The notes: generated by a model from the sequence alone, not told the origin. Positions 6,959 to 16,800 are shown, numbered from the stretch's first letter. The stretch: DNA of 51,763 nucleotides from JBFXAM01 sp050184295 (GCA_050184295.1 JBFXAM010000019.1:1-51763); one strand, 5' to 3'. Translations and numbers: made by a program.

Positions 6959-8386
6959 TCAGCTCATCTTCGCGTCTTCGAGGATGCGCGCCACGCACTT
7001 GTTCTGACGAATCTGCTCGGCGAGCTGGGGAAGCAATCCGCGGGCCTGGAAATCGTCGCGGACGCGGTCGAAGCGCTTGTTGTACACGCGCGCCAGCCGG
7101 GCGATTTCGTTGTTGACCTCCTCTTCCGCGATCTGAATCTGAAGCTTCTCGGCGACCTTCGCGAGGATGAACTCGAGCTTCAGGTCGCGCGCGACCGCAC
7201 TCTGTGCGCTCGTCCGCAGCTCGTCGATGTGGGCCTCGATCTCGCTCCAAGGCGCGCCGGCCTGCGTCAGCTCCACCACCTTGCGCATCACCGCTCGGTC
7301 GATCATGCGGGCGGAGAGGTTCGGCGGCACGTCGAGCTTGGTGTTGTCGAGCAGGTACTTCAGCACCTGCTCGCTCTTGGCCTGCGCGATCAGCCGCTCG
7401 CGCTCGGCTTCAAGGTCGTCCTTCACGAACTCCCGAAGCTGCGTCTCGTTTTCGGCCCCCAGCTGTGCGACGTACGCGCCGAGCTCGATCGGGGCGAGTC
7501 GCTTCACCTCGTGGACCGTGAAGTCGAAGCGGCCCTTCTTGCCGCGCAGGTCCGGACGCTCATAATCGTCCGGAATCACGCAATCGGCCTGACGCTGTTC
7601 GCCGGCCTGCACGCCGCGGAGCGTCTCGTCGAGCGTTGGGAGGGGCACGCCGTCGAGGCGCGTCGCTCGGACGCCCAGTTGCACGTTTTCTTCGCGCTTC
7701 ACTTCGGCGCCGTCGACGGTGAGCACGACGTCGGCGACGATCATGTCGTCACGATCGCTGGCGCCGCCGGTCGCGGGCTCGTACCGGCCGCGTATCTTGC
7801 GCTGGCGGAGAATATGCTCGTCGACGACCTGGTCGTTGATCTCGACCTTGGGCGTCTGGACGGCGATGCCGGTGAGCTCGGGAAGCTCGAAATCGGGCTT
7901 GACTTCGAGCTCGCACGTGTAGGTGAAGTCGCCGCGGTCCGGCAGCTTCAAGCGCGGGATCGCCTCGGTGATGTCGACCAGCTTGTTCACGCCGTCGTCG
8001 CCGGCGATCTGAAAGAGCGGGTCGCCGAGGACTTCGAGCTTGTTGTTCTCGGCGGCGGCGTAAAACGACTGCCCGAGGATGGTGGTCTTGAGCGAGTCGC
8101 GCACCTCGGACGCGAAGCGGCGCTCGATGAGGGCGCGCGGGGCACGGCCCTTACGAAAACCGGGCAGGTGCGCGTCGTCCATCAGCTCGTCGAAGCTGTG
8201 GACGATGTGGTCGCTGATGACTTTCGCGGGCACGGTGACGCGCATTTCCTTGCGCAGCGTGCCGATGTCGCGGATCTCCGCCTGCACTTCCTTCTTCAGG
8301 CTTTCGCGCAGCCGCTCGGCCTCCTTTTCGGCGCGATCGCGAATCTCGGGATCGTGCAACGCCTCGCTGACGCCGGGGATGTCCAT
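6959..8386 (-). CDS. tig: Trigger factor, ribosome-associated chaperone / peptidyl-prolyl isomerase
   Basis: 475 aa, slightly longer than E. coli trigger factor because of a charged N-terminal extension of about 35 residues. The ribosome-docking loop is present as LPGFRKGRAP (family signature GFRxGK, with Arg for the last Lys). The middle PPIase-like domain covers about 200-290 (DRDDMIVADVVLTVDG, then FDFTVHEVKRL), and the C-terminal helical arms follow. It binds nascent chains at the ribosomal exit tunnel. A GGAGAGCGAG ribosome site precedes the ATG at 8386. Followed on the same strand by clpP2 and clpP1, the classical folding-and-degradation cluster. Confidence 0.95.
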   Translation of the reverse strand: MDIPGVSEALHDPEIRDRAEKEAERLRESLKKEVQAEIRDIGTLRKEMRVTVPAKVISDHIVHSFDELMDDAHLPGFRKGRAPRALIERRFASEVRDSLKTTILGQSFYAAAENNKLEVLGDPLFQIAGDDGVNKLVDITEAIPRLKLPDRGDFTYTCELEVKPDFELPELTGIAVQTPKVEINDQVVDEHILRQRKIRGRYEPATGGASDRDDMIVADVVLTVDGAEVKREENVQLGVRATRLDGVPLPTLDETLRGVQAGEQRQADCVIPDDYERPDLRGKKGRFDFTVHEVKRLAPIELGAYVAQLGAENETQLREFVKDDLEAERERLIAQAKSEQVLKYLLDNTKLDVPPNLSARMIDRAVMRKVVELTQAGAPWSEIEAHIDELRTSAQSAVARDLKLEFILAKVAEKLQIQIAEEEVNNEIARLARVYNKRFDRVRDDFQARGLLPQLAEQIRQNKCVARILEDAKMS

Positions 8387-8489
8387 CTCGCTCTCCGCTG
8401 GATTCGCTCTCGTCGCCGCCGGTTCCTGGGTACAAGGCGGTCGGGCGTGGCCGCTTGCCGAAACGCCGCGTCGGGCGGCGTCGGAATTC

Positions 8490-8699
8490 CTAGAAGATGC
8501 CCCCGCCCGACGAGTTCAGGCTGTCGGCCAGGGCCGTCGGGTCGCCCCCGAGGAGCAGCGCAACGATCAGACTGAACACGTAGGCCAGGAAGTTGGTGAG
8601 CGCACTGGCCAGGTTGACGCCGTTTAGACCTCCGAGCACGCCGAGCAGCAAGCCGCCCTGCGCCGCCGAAGCCAGCCATCGCCACCGGCATAGGTTCAT
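8490..8699 (-). CDS. Small membrane peptide of unknown function
   Basis: 69 aa, mostly hydrophobic: a first segment at about 10-30 (LASAAQGGLLLGVLGGLNGV) and a second at about 36-52 (LAYVFSLIVALLLGG), ending in SSGGGIF. It could be a two-helix membrane peptide or an exported small protein. A near-ideal GGAGGG ribosome site is placed 6-8 bases before the ATG, and a perfect TTGACA -35 lies about 145 bases upstream. Both support a real gene, located 103 bases in front of tig on the same strand. Confidence 0.72.
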   Translation of the reverse strand: MNLCRWRWLASAAQGGLLLGVLGGLNGVNLASALTNFLAYVFSLIVALLLGGDPTALADSLNSSGGGIF

Positions 8700-8820
8700 G
8701 ATCTCGCCCTCCGGGCATCGCTCCGCCGCTCGCTTGCGCCGTTCGGCGCGCACGCCCCAACCGCTCCCGAGCCTGCATCGCCGGAGCCGTTCCTGTCGGT
8801 CGTTTCGCGCCGCTGGCTGT

Positions 8821-8848
8821 ACGTTACGGTTCCCCCGGGGCCTGTCAA
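8821..8848 (-). promoter_or_regulatory. Sigma-70-type promoter for the 69-aa peptide gene
   Basis: On the minus strand TTGACA (8848-8843) is followed after 16 bases by TAACGT (8826-8821). Predicted start near 8813 gives a leader of about 115 bases before the ATG at 8699. Confidence 0.5.
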
Positions 8849-8913
8849 GGCGGGCCGTCGTCGGCTCAACCGGCGGACTTCGGCGGCATGGCGCACCGCC
8901 TGCCCGTTGCGGC

Positions 8914-8948
8914 AAAAAAAGACGCGCATCGCGCCGCGCTGCGACGTC
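8914..8948 (-). terminator. Intrinsic terminator (orphan, minus strand)
   Basis: On the minus strand GACG-T-CGCA pairs with TGCGCGTC (8 base pairs, one bulged T) around an 11-base loop and is followed at once by seven T (8920-8914). No coding region on this strand leads into it. Confidence 0.7.
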
Positions 8949-8972
8949 GCGCAGCGAACGGTACGTACCCAG

Positions 8973-9002
8973 AAAAACGCGTGCCGCGCGGAGCGGGCAC
9001 GC
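8973..9002 (-). terminator. Second intrinsic terminator (orphan, minus strand)
   Basis: On the minus strand GCGTGCC pairs with GGCACGC around a 10-base GC-rich loop, followed by G and five T (8977-8973). It lies about 25 bases upstream of the other orphan terminator. Confidence 0.6.
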
Positions 9003-9045
9003 GCGTCGCGCAAGGCCGGACCGCAACCGCTCCACAAGGGTCCGG
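8973..9045 (-). ncRNA. Candidate structured small RNA ahead of the terminators
   Basis: Immediately upstream of the tandem terminators the minus strand holds a perfect 7-bp stem, CCGGACC with GGTCCGG (9045-9039 and 9022-9016), around a 16-base loop. Together with the first terminator this would make a two-hairpin RNA of roughly 75-100 nt. No known RNA family was recognised, and no convincing promoter was found. The intergenic space 8700-9273 contains no credible gene, so this is the only explanation offered for the terminators. It could also just be the end of an antisense transcript. Confidence 0.3.
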
Positions 9046-9273
9046 ATCCGGGCGATCCATGCGCAGGCCGGCCCCTTAAGTCGTCGCCGATCCGCACTCG
9101 ATGGAACGCGTGTCGCCCGCGCCGCCGCCCGCGGCTGCGAGCGACTCGAAGCCGACTCCCGCGGTCGGGCGTCGCCGGCGACATGGATGCGCCGCGTCCT
9201 TTCGACACTCGCATCGTGCACACGCCTCGCCGCACGGAGTGCGGCGCGATGCCTGTCTCGCCGGAGCGCGTTC

Positions 9274-10014
9274 ATGTCCGATCCGCTGCTCATGCGCTAC
9301 ATGCAACCCCTGCTCGGCGGCCGTCGCGCCGAGTGCTTCGAGCTGATGACCGACGCCGTCCACGCCGGCCGCCGCGCCGACGATCTCGTCATGCACGTGG
9401 TTTGGCCCGCGATGGCGCAGATCGATCGCCTGTTTCGCGACGACGCGATCAACCATGCCGCTCATAACATGGCGTGTCGCATCAACCGCACCGTCGCGAA
9501 CCAGCTCCAGGCCCGCCTGCCGCGCAGCGCCCGCAACGGCAAGCGCGTCCTGCTGACCTGCGCCGACTGTCCGAACGAAGAGACCGGGGCCCAGATGATT
9601 GCCGACCTATTCCAGGCGGACGGGTGGGAAGTGTTCTTCATGGGTAGCGGCGTGCCGCACGACGAGATCGTGGCGATCGTCGGGCAACTGCGCCCGAACG
9701 TGCTCATGATCTTCGGCACGGAGCCGACCGCCGTCCCCGCGACGCGCCAACTGGTCGAGTGGATTCGCGAAGTGAACGCCTGTCCGACGATGAACATCAT
9801 CGTCAGCGGCGGCGTCTACAATCGCGCCGACGGGCTCTGGCAGGAAATCCTCGTCGACGCCTTCGCGCCCACCGCCCGCGAAGTGCTCCAGGTTGCCAAC
9901 GAGCTCAAGCCGCGCGAAGCGACCACGACGCGCCGCACCGGCACGGTCAAGAAGCGGCACCGCCGGCGGAAGACGACGATGTCCGCGACGCCGCCGGTCG
10001 CGTTGGCCGTATAG
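9274..10014 (+). CDS. B12-binding-fold protein lacking the cobalt-ligating His
   Basis: 246 aa. Residues about 10-85 form a helical domain like the cap of corrinoid proteins (DDLVMHVVWPAMAQIDRLFRDD). Residues about 90-210 form a Rossmann-like B12-binding domain (NGKRVLLTCADCPNEETGAQ, then MIADLFQADGWEVFFMG, then PNVLMIFGTEP). In true B12 binders a DxHxxG motif supplies the lower ligand; here the segment reads CADCPNEETG, without that His. The protein may bind cobalamin base-on, bind another cofactor, or act as a sensor. The C-terminal tail is very basic (KKRHRRRK). GGAG precedes the ATG. It is followed by an M1 peptidase gene 115 bases on. Confidence 0.75.
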   Translation: MSDPLLMRYMQPLLGGRRAECFELMTDAVHAGRRADDLVMHVVWPAMAQIDRLFRDDAINHAAHNMACRINRTVANQLQARLPRSARNGKRVLLTCADCPNEETGAQMIADLFQADGWEVFFMGSGVPHDEIVAIVGQLRPNVLMIFGTEPTAVPATRQLVEWIREVNACPTMNIIVSGGVYNRADGLWQEILVDAFAPTAREVLQVANELKPREATTTRRTGTVKKRHRRRKTTMSATPPVALAV

Positions 10015-10129
10015 GCTCTGCTCGAAGTCCGACCTCACAGCGCGCTCGTACCGTGCCGGGTACACTGTGACGATTCCGCCCCCGCGCCTCCCGGCGCGGG
10101 CGGACGAGTCGTCACCGTGGAGTCCTGGC

Positions 10130-12913
10130 ATGGGCCGCGCTTGGTTCTTCGTCGGTTGCGTGTTGCTTGTGATCGTCGTTCCGGCGCGTGGGGACGGGCG
10201 TGGACACGAATGTCGAAGCGCCGCCGCGATCGCGGTTCTCGCCGACGGGAAGCCCTTTGATCCGCAGACCGGCCGCGAGACGCGCTCGTTCCCGCCCGAT
10301 CCGCAGGTGCGGTTCAAGCATCTGAAGCTCGATCTCACCTTCGACGACTTCCAATCGAAATCGTTCAAGGCCACCGAGACGCTGACCTTCGAGACCGCCG
10401 GCCGGCCGATTCAGAAGCTCGAACTCGACGCCGTAAACCTGCGCATCAAGAGCGTTCGGGCCCAGTCGCAGATTGAAGGCCCGGAGCTCCCGTATCGCTA
10501 CGACGGAGAGAAGCTCACCGTGCGCTTTCCGCGCGAACTCGCGCCCGGCGCCAGCGAGGGGCTCATCATCGACTACGAGTGCGTCGACCCTGCGCTCGGC
10601 ATGATCTTCGCGCTGCCCGACGACGCGCACCGCGACCGCGCCCTCACCGTCCACACCCAGGGCGAGTCGATCGAAAACCGCCACTGGTTCATCGCGCACG
10701 ACTGGCCGAACGTCCGGCTCACCAGCGAGATCATCGTCACGATGCCCGCCGGGAACGTGGCGATCTCCAACGGCCGGCTCGTCAGCCGCGAGGAGATCTC
10801 GCCCAAGCAGGTGCGCTATCACTACCTGCAAGACAAGCCGCACGTGCCCTACCTCGTCTCGCTCGTGATGGGCGAATTCGCGACCGTGACCGACGAGTGG
10901 CGCGGCATCCCGGTCGAGTACCACGTTCCGCCGACGCGCGCCGCCGACGCCCGGCCCACTTTCGGCAAGACGCCGCGGATGATGGAGCTGTTCTCGCGGC
11001 TCACGGGCTTCGACTATCCCTGGGCCAAGTACTCCCAGGCGTGCGTGTACAACTTTGCGTGGGGCGGCATGGAGAACACGTCGGCGACCACGCTCATCGA
11101 CACCGCCGTCCTCGACGCCCGGGCCCGGCTCGATCGCGACGAGGAGGGGCTCATCTCCCACGAACTCGCGCACCAGTGGTTCGGCGACCTCGTCACCTGC
11201 ACCAGTTGGCCGCACATCTGGCTCAACGAGGGCTTCGCCACCTACCTGTCGCACGTGTGGAGCGAGCACGAGTACGGCCGCGACGAATACGACTTCGACG
11301 TCTGGATGAACGCGCGCGGCGTCGCCGACAGCGACCGGCTCGATCTGCGCGGCGGCGTCGTGTTTCCGTTTTACGACAAGCCGATGGACGTTTTCTCGCG
11401 TGGATCGAGCAATCCGTATGGCAAGGGCGCGGCGGCGATCCACCAGTTGCGGATGTCGCTCGGCGACGAGCTGTTCTGGCAGTGCATTCGCGAGTATCTG
11501 CATCGCTTTGCCTACAAGACCGCCGAGACCGACGACCTGCGGAAGGTGATCGACGACGTTTCCGGCCGCAGCTACGAGCGGTTCTTTCACCAGTGGCTGT
11601 ATCGTCCGGGCGTGCCGACCGTGAAGGTGGACTATGCGTGGGACGAATCGGCGGGCGGCGTGAAGCTGTCGTTCACGCAGATTCAGGAGATCAAGGCGGA
11701 GCAGCCGGCGTTCACGCTCGACATCGAGCTGCGGGCGGTGTTCGACGGCGGCTCGTCGCGCGATGCGGTCGTGCACATGGAATCGCGCGCGCGCGACTAC
11801 GTGCTGGCGTGCGACCGCGAACCGCGCATCCTCGCGGTCGATCCGCGGGCGACGCTGCTCGCGCGGGTGGAGCTCAATCTCCCCGTCGGCATGCTCGTGA
11901 CACAGGCCCGCGAGGGGCCGACGATGGCCGCGCGCCTCTATGCGCTCCGCGCGATCGTCCATCACGACCGCGACGATGTCCGCGAGACGCTTGGCACGAT
12001 CCTCACCGACGAAAAGGCACACGGCGGACTGCGCGGCGAGGCGGCTCGTCTGCTCGGACAGCACCAGCAGGACGCCGCCCGCGACATGCTCATCGTCGCA
12101 CTGGCCGAGGATACGCCCATCCGCGATCCCCGGGTGCGCCGCGCCGCGATCGACGCGCTCGGGCAATATCGCGGCGAAGAAGTCGTGCCAACACTGCTGC
12201 GCTTCGCGCGACGCGACGAAACCTACGGCGTCGAGACCTCCGCGACCCGAGCGCTCGGCGGGCAGGAGACAAGCGACGAGATCGTCGCCGTGCTGCTCGA
12301 AAACACGCGGAAGGCATCGCACGGCGAGGAGATTCGCACGGCGGCGGTGGCCGCGCTGGTGCAACTGGCGGACGTGCGCGGGATCGGGCCGGCGCTGCGG
12401 CTGGCGCGACTCGGCGAGCGCGACCGCGCCCGGCCGACGGGCATCGACGCGCTGGGAAAGCTGGGGCGTGAGCTTCGCCGGCGGCTGCCGACCGGGGGCG
12501 ACTCATCGGTCGACACGAAGTTGATCCCGCAAAACGGGGCCGGTGATGCGCCGGCGTCGGCGGCCGGTGACGCGTCCGTGGCCGCGGACGTGCTGCCGAC
12601 GTCATGGGCAACGTATGAGCGCGTTCGTCGAACGCTGGTCGATCTACTTGCGGATCCCGAACAGCGGGCCGTCGGGGCGGCGATTGACGCATTGCGCGAG
12701 CTGGGCGATGACACGACGATCGGTCCGTTGCAGCGCTACGCCGACGGCTCCGCGCCGGCAGAACTGCGCCGCCAGGCCCGCGACGCCATTTCCGCGATCC
12801 GCTCGTCGCAAGGCGAGAGCGCGGCGCTGAAAGACCTCCGCGAGCGCATCCAATCGCTTGAGAAGGCCCGCGAGCGTTACGAGAAAAGTCTTCCGGCGGG
12901 ACGCGACGACTGA
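10130..12913 (+). CDS. M1-family metallo-aminopeptidase with C-terminal HEAT-like repeats
   Basis: 927 aa, exported (hydrophobic signal MGRAWFFVGCVLLVIVVPARG). The zinc site is complete: HELAH at 344-348 and the third ligand Glu 18 residues later (NEGFATY). GGMEN at 312-316 corresponds to the exopeptidase GxMEN motif that binds the free N-terminus of the substrate. Residues about 580 onward switch from the catalytic core to a beta domain, and about 600-890 carry helical repeats (REEAARLLGQHQ-like and ALGQYRGEEVVPTLLRFA), typical HEAT/armadillo-like repeats. A short coiled coil closes the protein. The ATG at 10130 gives a good signal peptide and has GGAG upstream. Function: trimming of peptides in the periplasm or outside the cell; the substrate is unknown. 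Confidence 0.92.
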   Translation: MGRAWFFVGCVLLVIVVPARGDGRGHECRSAAAIAVLADGKPFDPQTGRETRSFPPDPQVRFKHLKLDLTFDDFQSKSFKATETLTFETAGRPIQKLELDAVNLRIKSVRAQSQIEGPELPYRYDGEKLTVRFPRELAPGASEGLIIDYECVDPALGMIFALPDDAHRDRALTVHTQGESIENRHWFIAHDWPNVRLTSEIIVTMPAGNVAISNGRLVSREEISPKQVRYHYLQDKPHVPYLVSLVMGEFATVTDEWRGIPVEYHVPPTRAADARPTFGKTPRMMELFSRLTGFDYPWAKYSQACVYNFAWGGMENTSATTLIDTAVLDARARLDRDEEGLISHELAHQWFGDLVTCTSWPHIWLNEGFATYLSHVWSEHEYGRDEYDFDVWMNARGVADSDRLDLRGGVVFPFYDKPMDVFSRGSSNPYGKGAAAIHQLRMSLGDELFWQCIREYLHRFAYKTAETDDLRKVIDDVSGRSYERFFHQWLYRPGVPTVKVDYAWDESAGGVKLSFTQIQEIKAEQPAFTLDIELRAVFDGGSSRDAVVHMESRARDYVLACDREPRILAVDPRATLLARVELNLPVGMLVTQAREGPTMAARLYALRAIVHHDRDDVRETLGTILTDEKAHGGLRGEAARLLGQHQQDAARDMLIVALAEDTPIRDPRVRRAAIDALGQYRGEEVVPTLLRFARRDETYGVETSATRALGGQETSDEIVAVLLENTRKASHGEEIRTAAVAALVQLADVRGIGPALRLARLGERDRARPTGIDALGKLGRELRRRLPTGGDSSVDTKLIPQNGAGDAPASAAGDASVAADVLPTSWATYERVRRTLVDLLADPEQRAVGAAIDALRELGDDTTIGPLQRYADGSAPAELRRQARDAISAIRSSQGESAALKDLRERIQSLEKARERYEKSLPAGRDD

Positions 12914-13149
12914 CCGAGCCGCGCGACGCGCACCGGCGACGACCGCGCGAGCATCGGCGCGGGCGCCCTGCCGACCGCTCAGGTCAGCGTGCCGAGGGCG
13001 GCGCCGGTCGGTGTGGTTGAACGGACACCCCGACGCAAGAACCATCGGCACGGCGTCCAGCCGCCGGCGACCGGCCGCCGCACACCAAAACCCCAACTCC
13101 GCACTCGCCCACGGCGGTGTCAGAATCTGTAGCGCCGCGCGGAATTCAT

Positions 13150-13178
13150 TTGCATCCGTCCGACACCTGTAGTAGGCT
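13150..13178 (+). promoter_or_regulatory. Promoter of the blaI-like operon with embedded BlaI-type operator
   Basis: TTGCAT (13150-13155), 17-base spacer, TAGGCT (13173-13178); predicted start near 13185, leader about 140 bases. The dyad at 13159-13174 (TCCGACA-CC-TGTAGTA) matches the known BlaI/MecI box TACTACA-NN-TGTAGTA at 7 of 7 bases in the right half and 5 of 7 in the left. It fills the spacer and overlaps the -10, so bound repressor would block polymerase. The rest of 12914-13324 shows no gene. Confidence 0.6.
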
Positions 13179-13324
13179 TCCCTCCGACAAGCGTAGGAGA
13201 TTCGCTCGGCGGCCGCTCGGGCCGGGGTCGCCGCCAGGGCACGCCGAAGTCTGCGTTGTGGCGGTCGCCGCTCGCCGCGGCAAAATTGCGGGCCGCCGCA
13301 GCCACCTGGTGGTCGGAATAACGT

Positions 13325-13714
13325 ATGAGTCAAAAGGAATACGACCTCGGCAGCGCGGAACTGGAGACGTTGCGCGTACTGTGGGACGACGGACCGCTGA
13401 ACGTCCGTGGCGTGATGAACGCTTTGCACGAGCAGGATCGGACGGTCGCGTACACGACGGTGCAGACGACGCTCACGCGCCTGGAGCAAAAGGGTTTCGT
13501 CCGCAGCGACCGATCCGGACAGGCCTTCGTGTTCACCGCCGTCGTTACTCGGGACGAACTGAGCCGTTCCCGGCTGCGTAAGCTCGTCGACCAGCTCTAC
13601 GACGGCGCCGCCGGCGCCCTGGTTCTGCACCTGGTGAAAACTCAAAAGCTCAAACCGCGCGAAATCGAGGAATTGCACCGCCTCATCGAGCGGTTGGACA
13701 AGAAGAAGGAATAA
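13325..13714 (+). CDS. BlaI/MecI/CopY-family transcriptional repressor
   Basis: 129 aa, standard family size. It has a winged-helix N-terminal domain (ELETLRVLWDDGPLNVRGVMNAL, then AYTTVQTTLTRLEQKGFVR with the recognition helix) and a C-terminal dimerisation helix region (EIEELHRLIERLDKKKE). Such proteins repress their own operon and are inactivated by proteolysis triggered by a partner M56 sensor-protease. The partner gene follows 135 bases downstream. A matching operator lies in the promoter 150 bases upstream, which makes autoregulation likely. No beta-lactamase or penicillin-binding-protein gene is nearby, so the signal is probably not a beta-lactam. Confidence 0.93.
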   Translation: MSQKEYDLGSAELETLRVLWDDGPLNVRGVMNALHEQDRTVAYTTVQTTLTRLEQKGFVRSDRSGQAFVFTAVVTRDELSRSRLRKLVDQLYDGAAGALVLHLVKTQKLKPREIEELHRLIERLDKKKE

Positions 13715-13797
13715 GGGCGCGACCTCGGCGGTTGCGATCGGGCTCCGGCGCCCCGCCGGATCGCCGCGCACGCCGGCCGGGGACTTCTCGAACGCAG

Positions 13798-13817
13798 ACG
13801 GGGAATGGACTCCCCGT
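13798..13817 (+). terminator. Weak hairpin between the repressor and M56 genes
   Basis: ACGGGGA (13798-13804) and TCCCCGT (13811-13817) form a perfect 7-bp stem with a 6-base loop, followed by TTCTC instead of a T tract. It may attenuate or process the operon mRNA, giving more repressor than protease; full termination is doubtful. Confidence 0.4.
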
Positions 13818-13849
13818 TTCTCGGTCCCTAGCCGATCGGAGACCGCCGC

Positions 13850-16800
13850 ATGTCCCTGCTCGAGTTCGCGATGGAGCGCCTCTGGCAGCACGCGTGGGCG
13901 CTGATTCCCATGGCGCTGCTGGGCGCGGCGGCCTGTCGCTGGCTGGCAACCCGGCCGGCCACGCGACACGCGGTGTGGCTCGCGGTGCTGGCGTGGTTTG
14001 TCGTGCCGCTCGTTGTGCCCGCGCCGCCAGTGCGGACCGCCGCGAGCACGGGTTCGACGTCCCACGGCGTGGCAAGTGCAGTGGAGTCGCCCGCCGAGCG
14101 CCGCGCGACGCCCGATCTGGCCGTACCGCTCGCGCCGCCGGGCGATTCGATCGGCGTCTCGACGGCGGCCATGCCGCACGCGGGCGCACTACGCGTAAAC
14201 ACGCGCGGCGCCGCGGGTAGCAGCGCACCTCAACCCCCGAGCGCTGGACTGGGGCCGGAACCGAATTCCGCGACGGGCCGCGCGCCTCGCCGCAGCGCGC
14301 CGATTCGCCGTCCGTTCCCCGCTCCCAACAACTTCCGGGCCCTTGAGCGCACGCTCGCGCCGGACCGCCCGCAGCGCGAACGCCCCGTGATTGTGCGCGC
14401 GGACGAGGCGAGTGAGCGGCGGAGTGCGCCGCCGAACACGATGGCGGTCTCGACGCCATTGGCGGACGTGGCTCCGTCGACGACGGCGGTGCACGCACCG
14501 CCGATCTCCCCGGGCGCGGTGTCGCCGGCGGTCGTCGCGGCAGGGGAATCCGGTCGGGATCGGATGGCGACCTGGTCGGCCTGGGCGATGAACTCGTACG
14601 CGGCATGGCTCGCAACGTTCGCCGGCGTGCGAACCGCGTTGGCGCGTGTCCCTTCGCTGCCGGGCTGGATCTGGGCGGCGGGCGTCGCGCTCGCGCTGCT
14701 GTGGAATCTCGCCGGCATTCTGATCTTTCGGCGCCAGACACGCCGCGCCGTGCGCCCGTCGCAATGGGTCGAACGCGAGACCGCCCTGGTCGCGCGCCAC
14801 CTCGGTATGTCGCGCGTTCCCGAGGTGCGGCTCATCGACCACCGCATCTCGCCGCTGGTCTGGTGCGGCTGGCGGACGCGCCTCTATCTACCGCTCGCGC
14901 TGTGGGAACAGCTCGACCGCGTGGGACGGCGGGCCATCCTCTGTCATGAGCTGGCGCACCTGCGTCGCCGCGACCACTGGGTTTGCTGGCTGACGCTGCT
15001 GATCGGCGTGTTCTATTGGTGGCATCCCGTGGTGTGGTACGTTCGGCGGCGCATTCACGACGAGGCCGACGCGGCCTGCGACGCCTGGGTGACGTGGCTG
15101 ATGCCGCGCGGGCGGCGCGCGTATGCCGAAGCGCTGCTGAAGACCCGGCAGTTCATCGATTTGAATTCGGTTCAGAGTCCGGCGGCGGCGATGGCCGTGA
15201 CGTCGGCGGGGGCCCGCAATCTTTACAGGAGACTGACGATGGTGATGACGCGCAGCGACGGTCCGAGGGCTTCGTGGATGGGAGTGATCCTGGCGGGAGG
15301 ACTGCTGTTCGCGGGCTGGGTGGTCACGCCGGCGCTCTCCTGCCCGCCGGAGGTGCCGGAGGCGGAAACCGTGGTGGAGGCCGGGCAGGCCGCGCCGCCG
15401 GCATCGGCCCAGACGTATCAGACGCGCGTGCGTCAGCGCGCGACGGCGAATGCGCCGCGCGCCGCGGTGACCGCGGGTGGCGGGCTGATCATCCGCCGCT
15501 ACGAGCTTCCCAAAGGCAAGCTCGAAGCGCTGACCGAGCTGATGTCGCGCTCCGACGTGCCGGTGCGGGTCGCGCCCGCCGACAACGCGATCGAGGTGCA
15601 CGGAACCGCCGAGCAGCACGAGCGTTTCGCGGCGTTCGTCGAGCTGATCGCGTCGGAGTCGCGCTGGGAATCGCACGCCCTGCCCCAAGCGAAGCGCGAT
15701 GCGCTGTATGGGTTGATGGCGCGCGACGACGTGCCGATCTACGTGCGGCAGGAAGCGGACGGCATGGGTGTGAACGGCAACGACCACGTTCAGCGCGTAT
15801 TCGGCGAGTTCGTCGAGATGATCCACCCCGGCGGTGCGACGACGGAAAAGAAGACCATGCTGCGGTCAGGCGTGGGATCGGCGAACGCCGTCGCGCAGGC
15901 CGAGATCGCGGCGGCGCTCGGCAAGACGAAGGGGCTGAGCGGCAATCTCAAGGGCTTGAAGGGCGCACTGGCCGAGACGCAGAAACGCGAGCTCGAGGCG
16001 GCGGCCGAACAGCTCGCGCGGGTCGAGGCGCTGCGGGCGCGCGGCCTGGCCACCGACGCGGAAGTCCGCGCCCGCGCGGACGCGGCGGCCCGGGACGCGG
16101 AAGCGGCGTTGGCGGACCGGGTCCGGGCGAAGGCGCGCGAGCGCATCGAGCGCATCGAGAAGCAGATGCAGACGCTCCGCGAGCGCATGGAGGAGTTGCG
16201 GCGCGAGGCGGACCAGCTGCGCTCGGAGTCGTCGCGGCTGAGCGACGAGGCCGAGGACGCCGGTCTGCGCGCCGAGGAAGAGTCGGAGCCCGCGCGGCGC
16301 GGCGCGCTGCGCAAGCACGTGCGCTCTGCCGAGCGGCAGGCGCGCACGCTCGAAAACCGCGCCGACGCGCTGGAGGATCGCGCCGCGGAGTTTGAGGCGC
16401 AACTCGATCAGTTGGAGATGCAGCAGGCGGAGGTCGACGAGCACGCCGCGACTGTTGAGGACGCGCTGGAGATGTTCCGCGAGCATCTGGCGCTGGCGGC
16501 GCGGGACGGTGCGGAGGAACAGTACGGGCTGATGGCGCCGGCGAGTGCGTACCTCGAGCTGGTGCCGAGTATTCTGCACGCGCCCCGTCCGGGCGCGCCG
16601 GTGTTGGCGCCGTCCGCGCCCATGCCGCCGTCGCCGGGCGCGCCCGAAGCGCTTTCGCCAGCTGGGCCGCACCCGACTCCCGCACCGCCGGCGGCTCCGT
16701 CGGCCCCCGCGCGTCCGGCAGCGCCCGCGCTGCCGCGCGCTGCGCCGCCGACGCCGCTCGCAGTGCCGGCGCCTCCGGCCGCGATGCCAGCGCCCCCGGC

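Noticed and set aside
9049..9273. Cobalamin riboswitch in front of the B12-fold gene
   Set aside because: No B12-box-like GCCACTG or surrounding conserved elements were found on the plus strand.
10112..12364. 750-codon open frame antisense to the M1 peptidase
   Set aside because: The plus-strand frame has a complete zinc site and signal peptide; the antisense translation does not resemble a protein.
13119..13134. Second BlaI box upstream of the first
   Set aside because: The right half (TGTAGCG) is fair but the left half matches only 2 of 7 bases.
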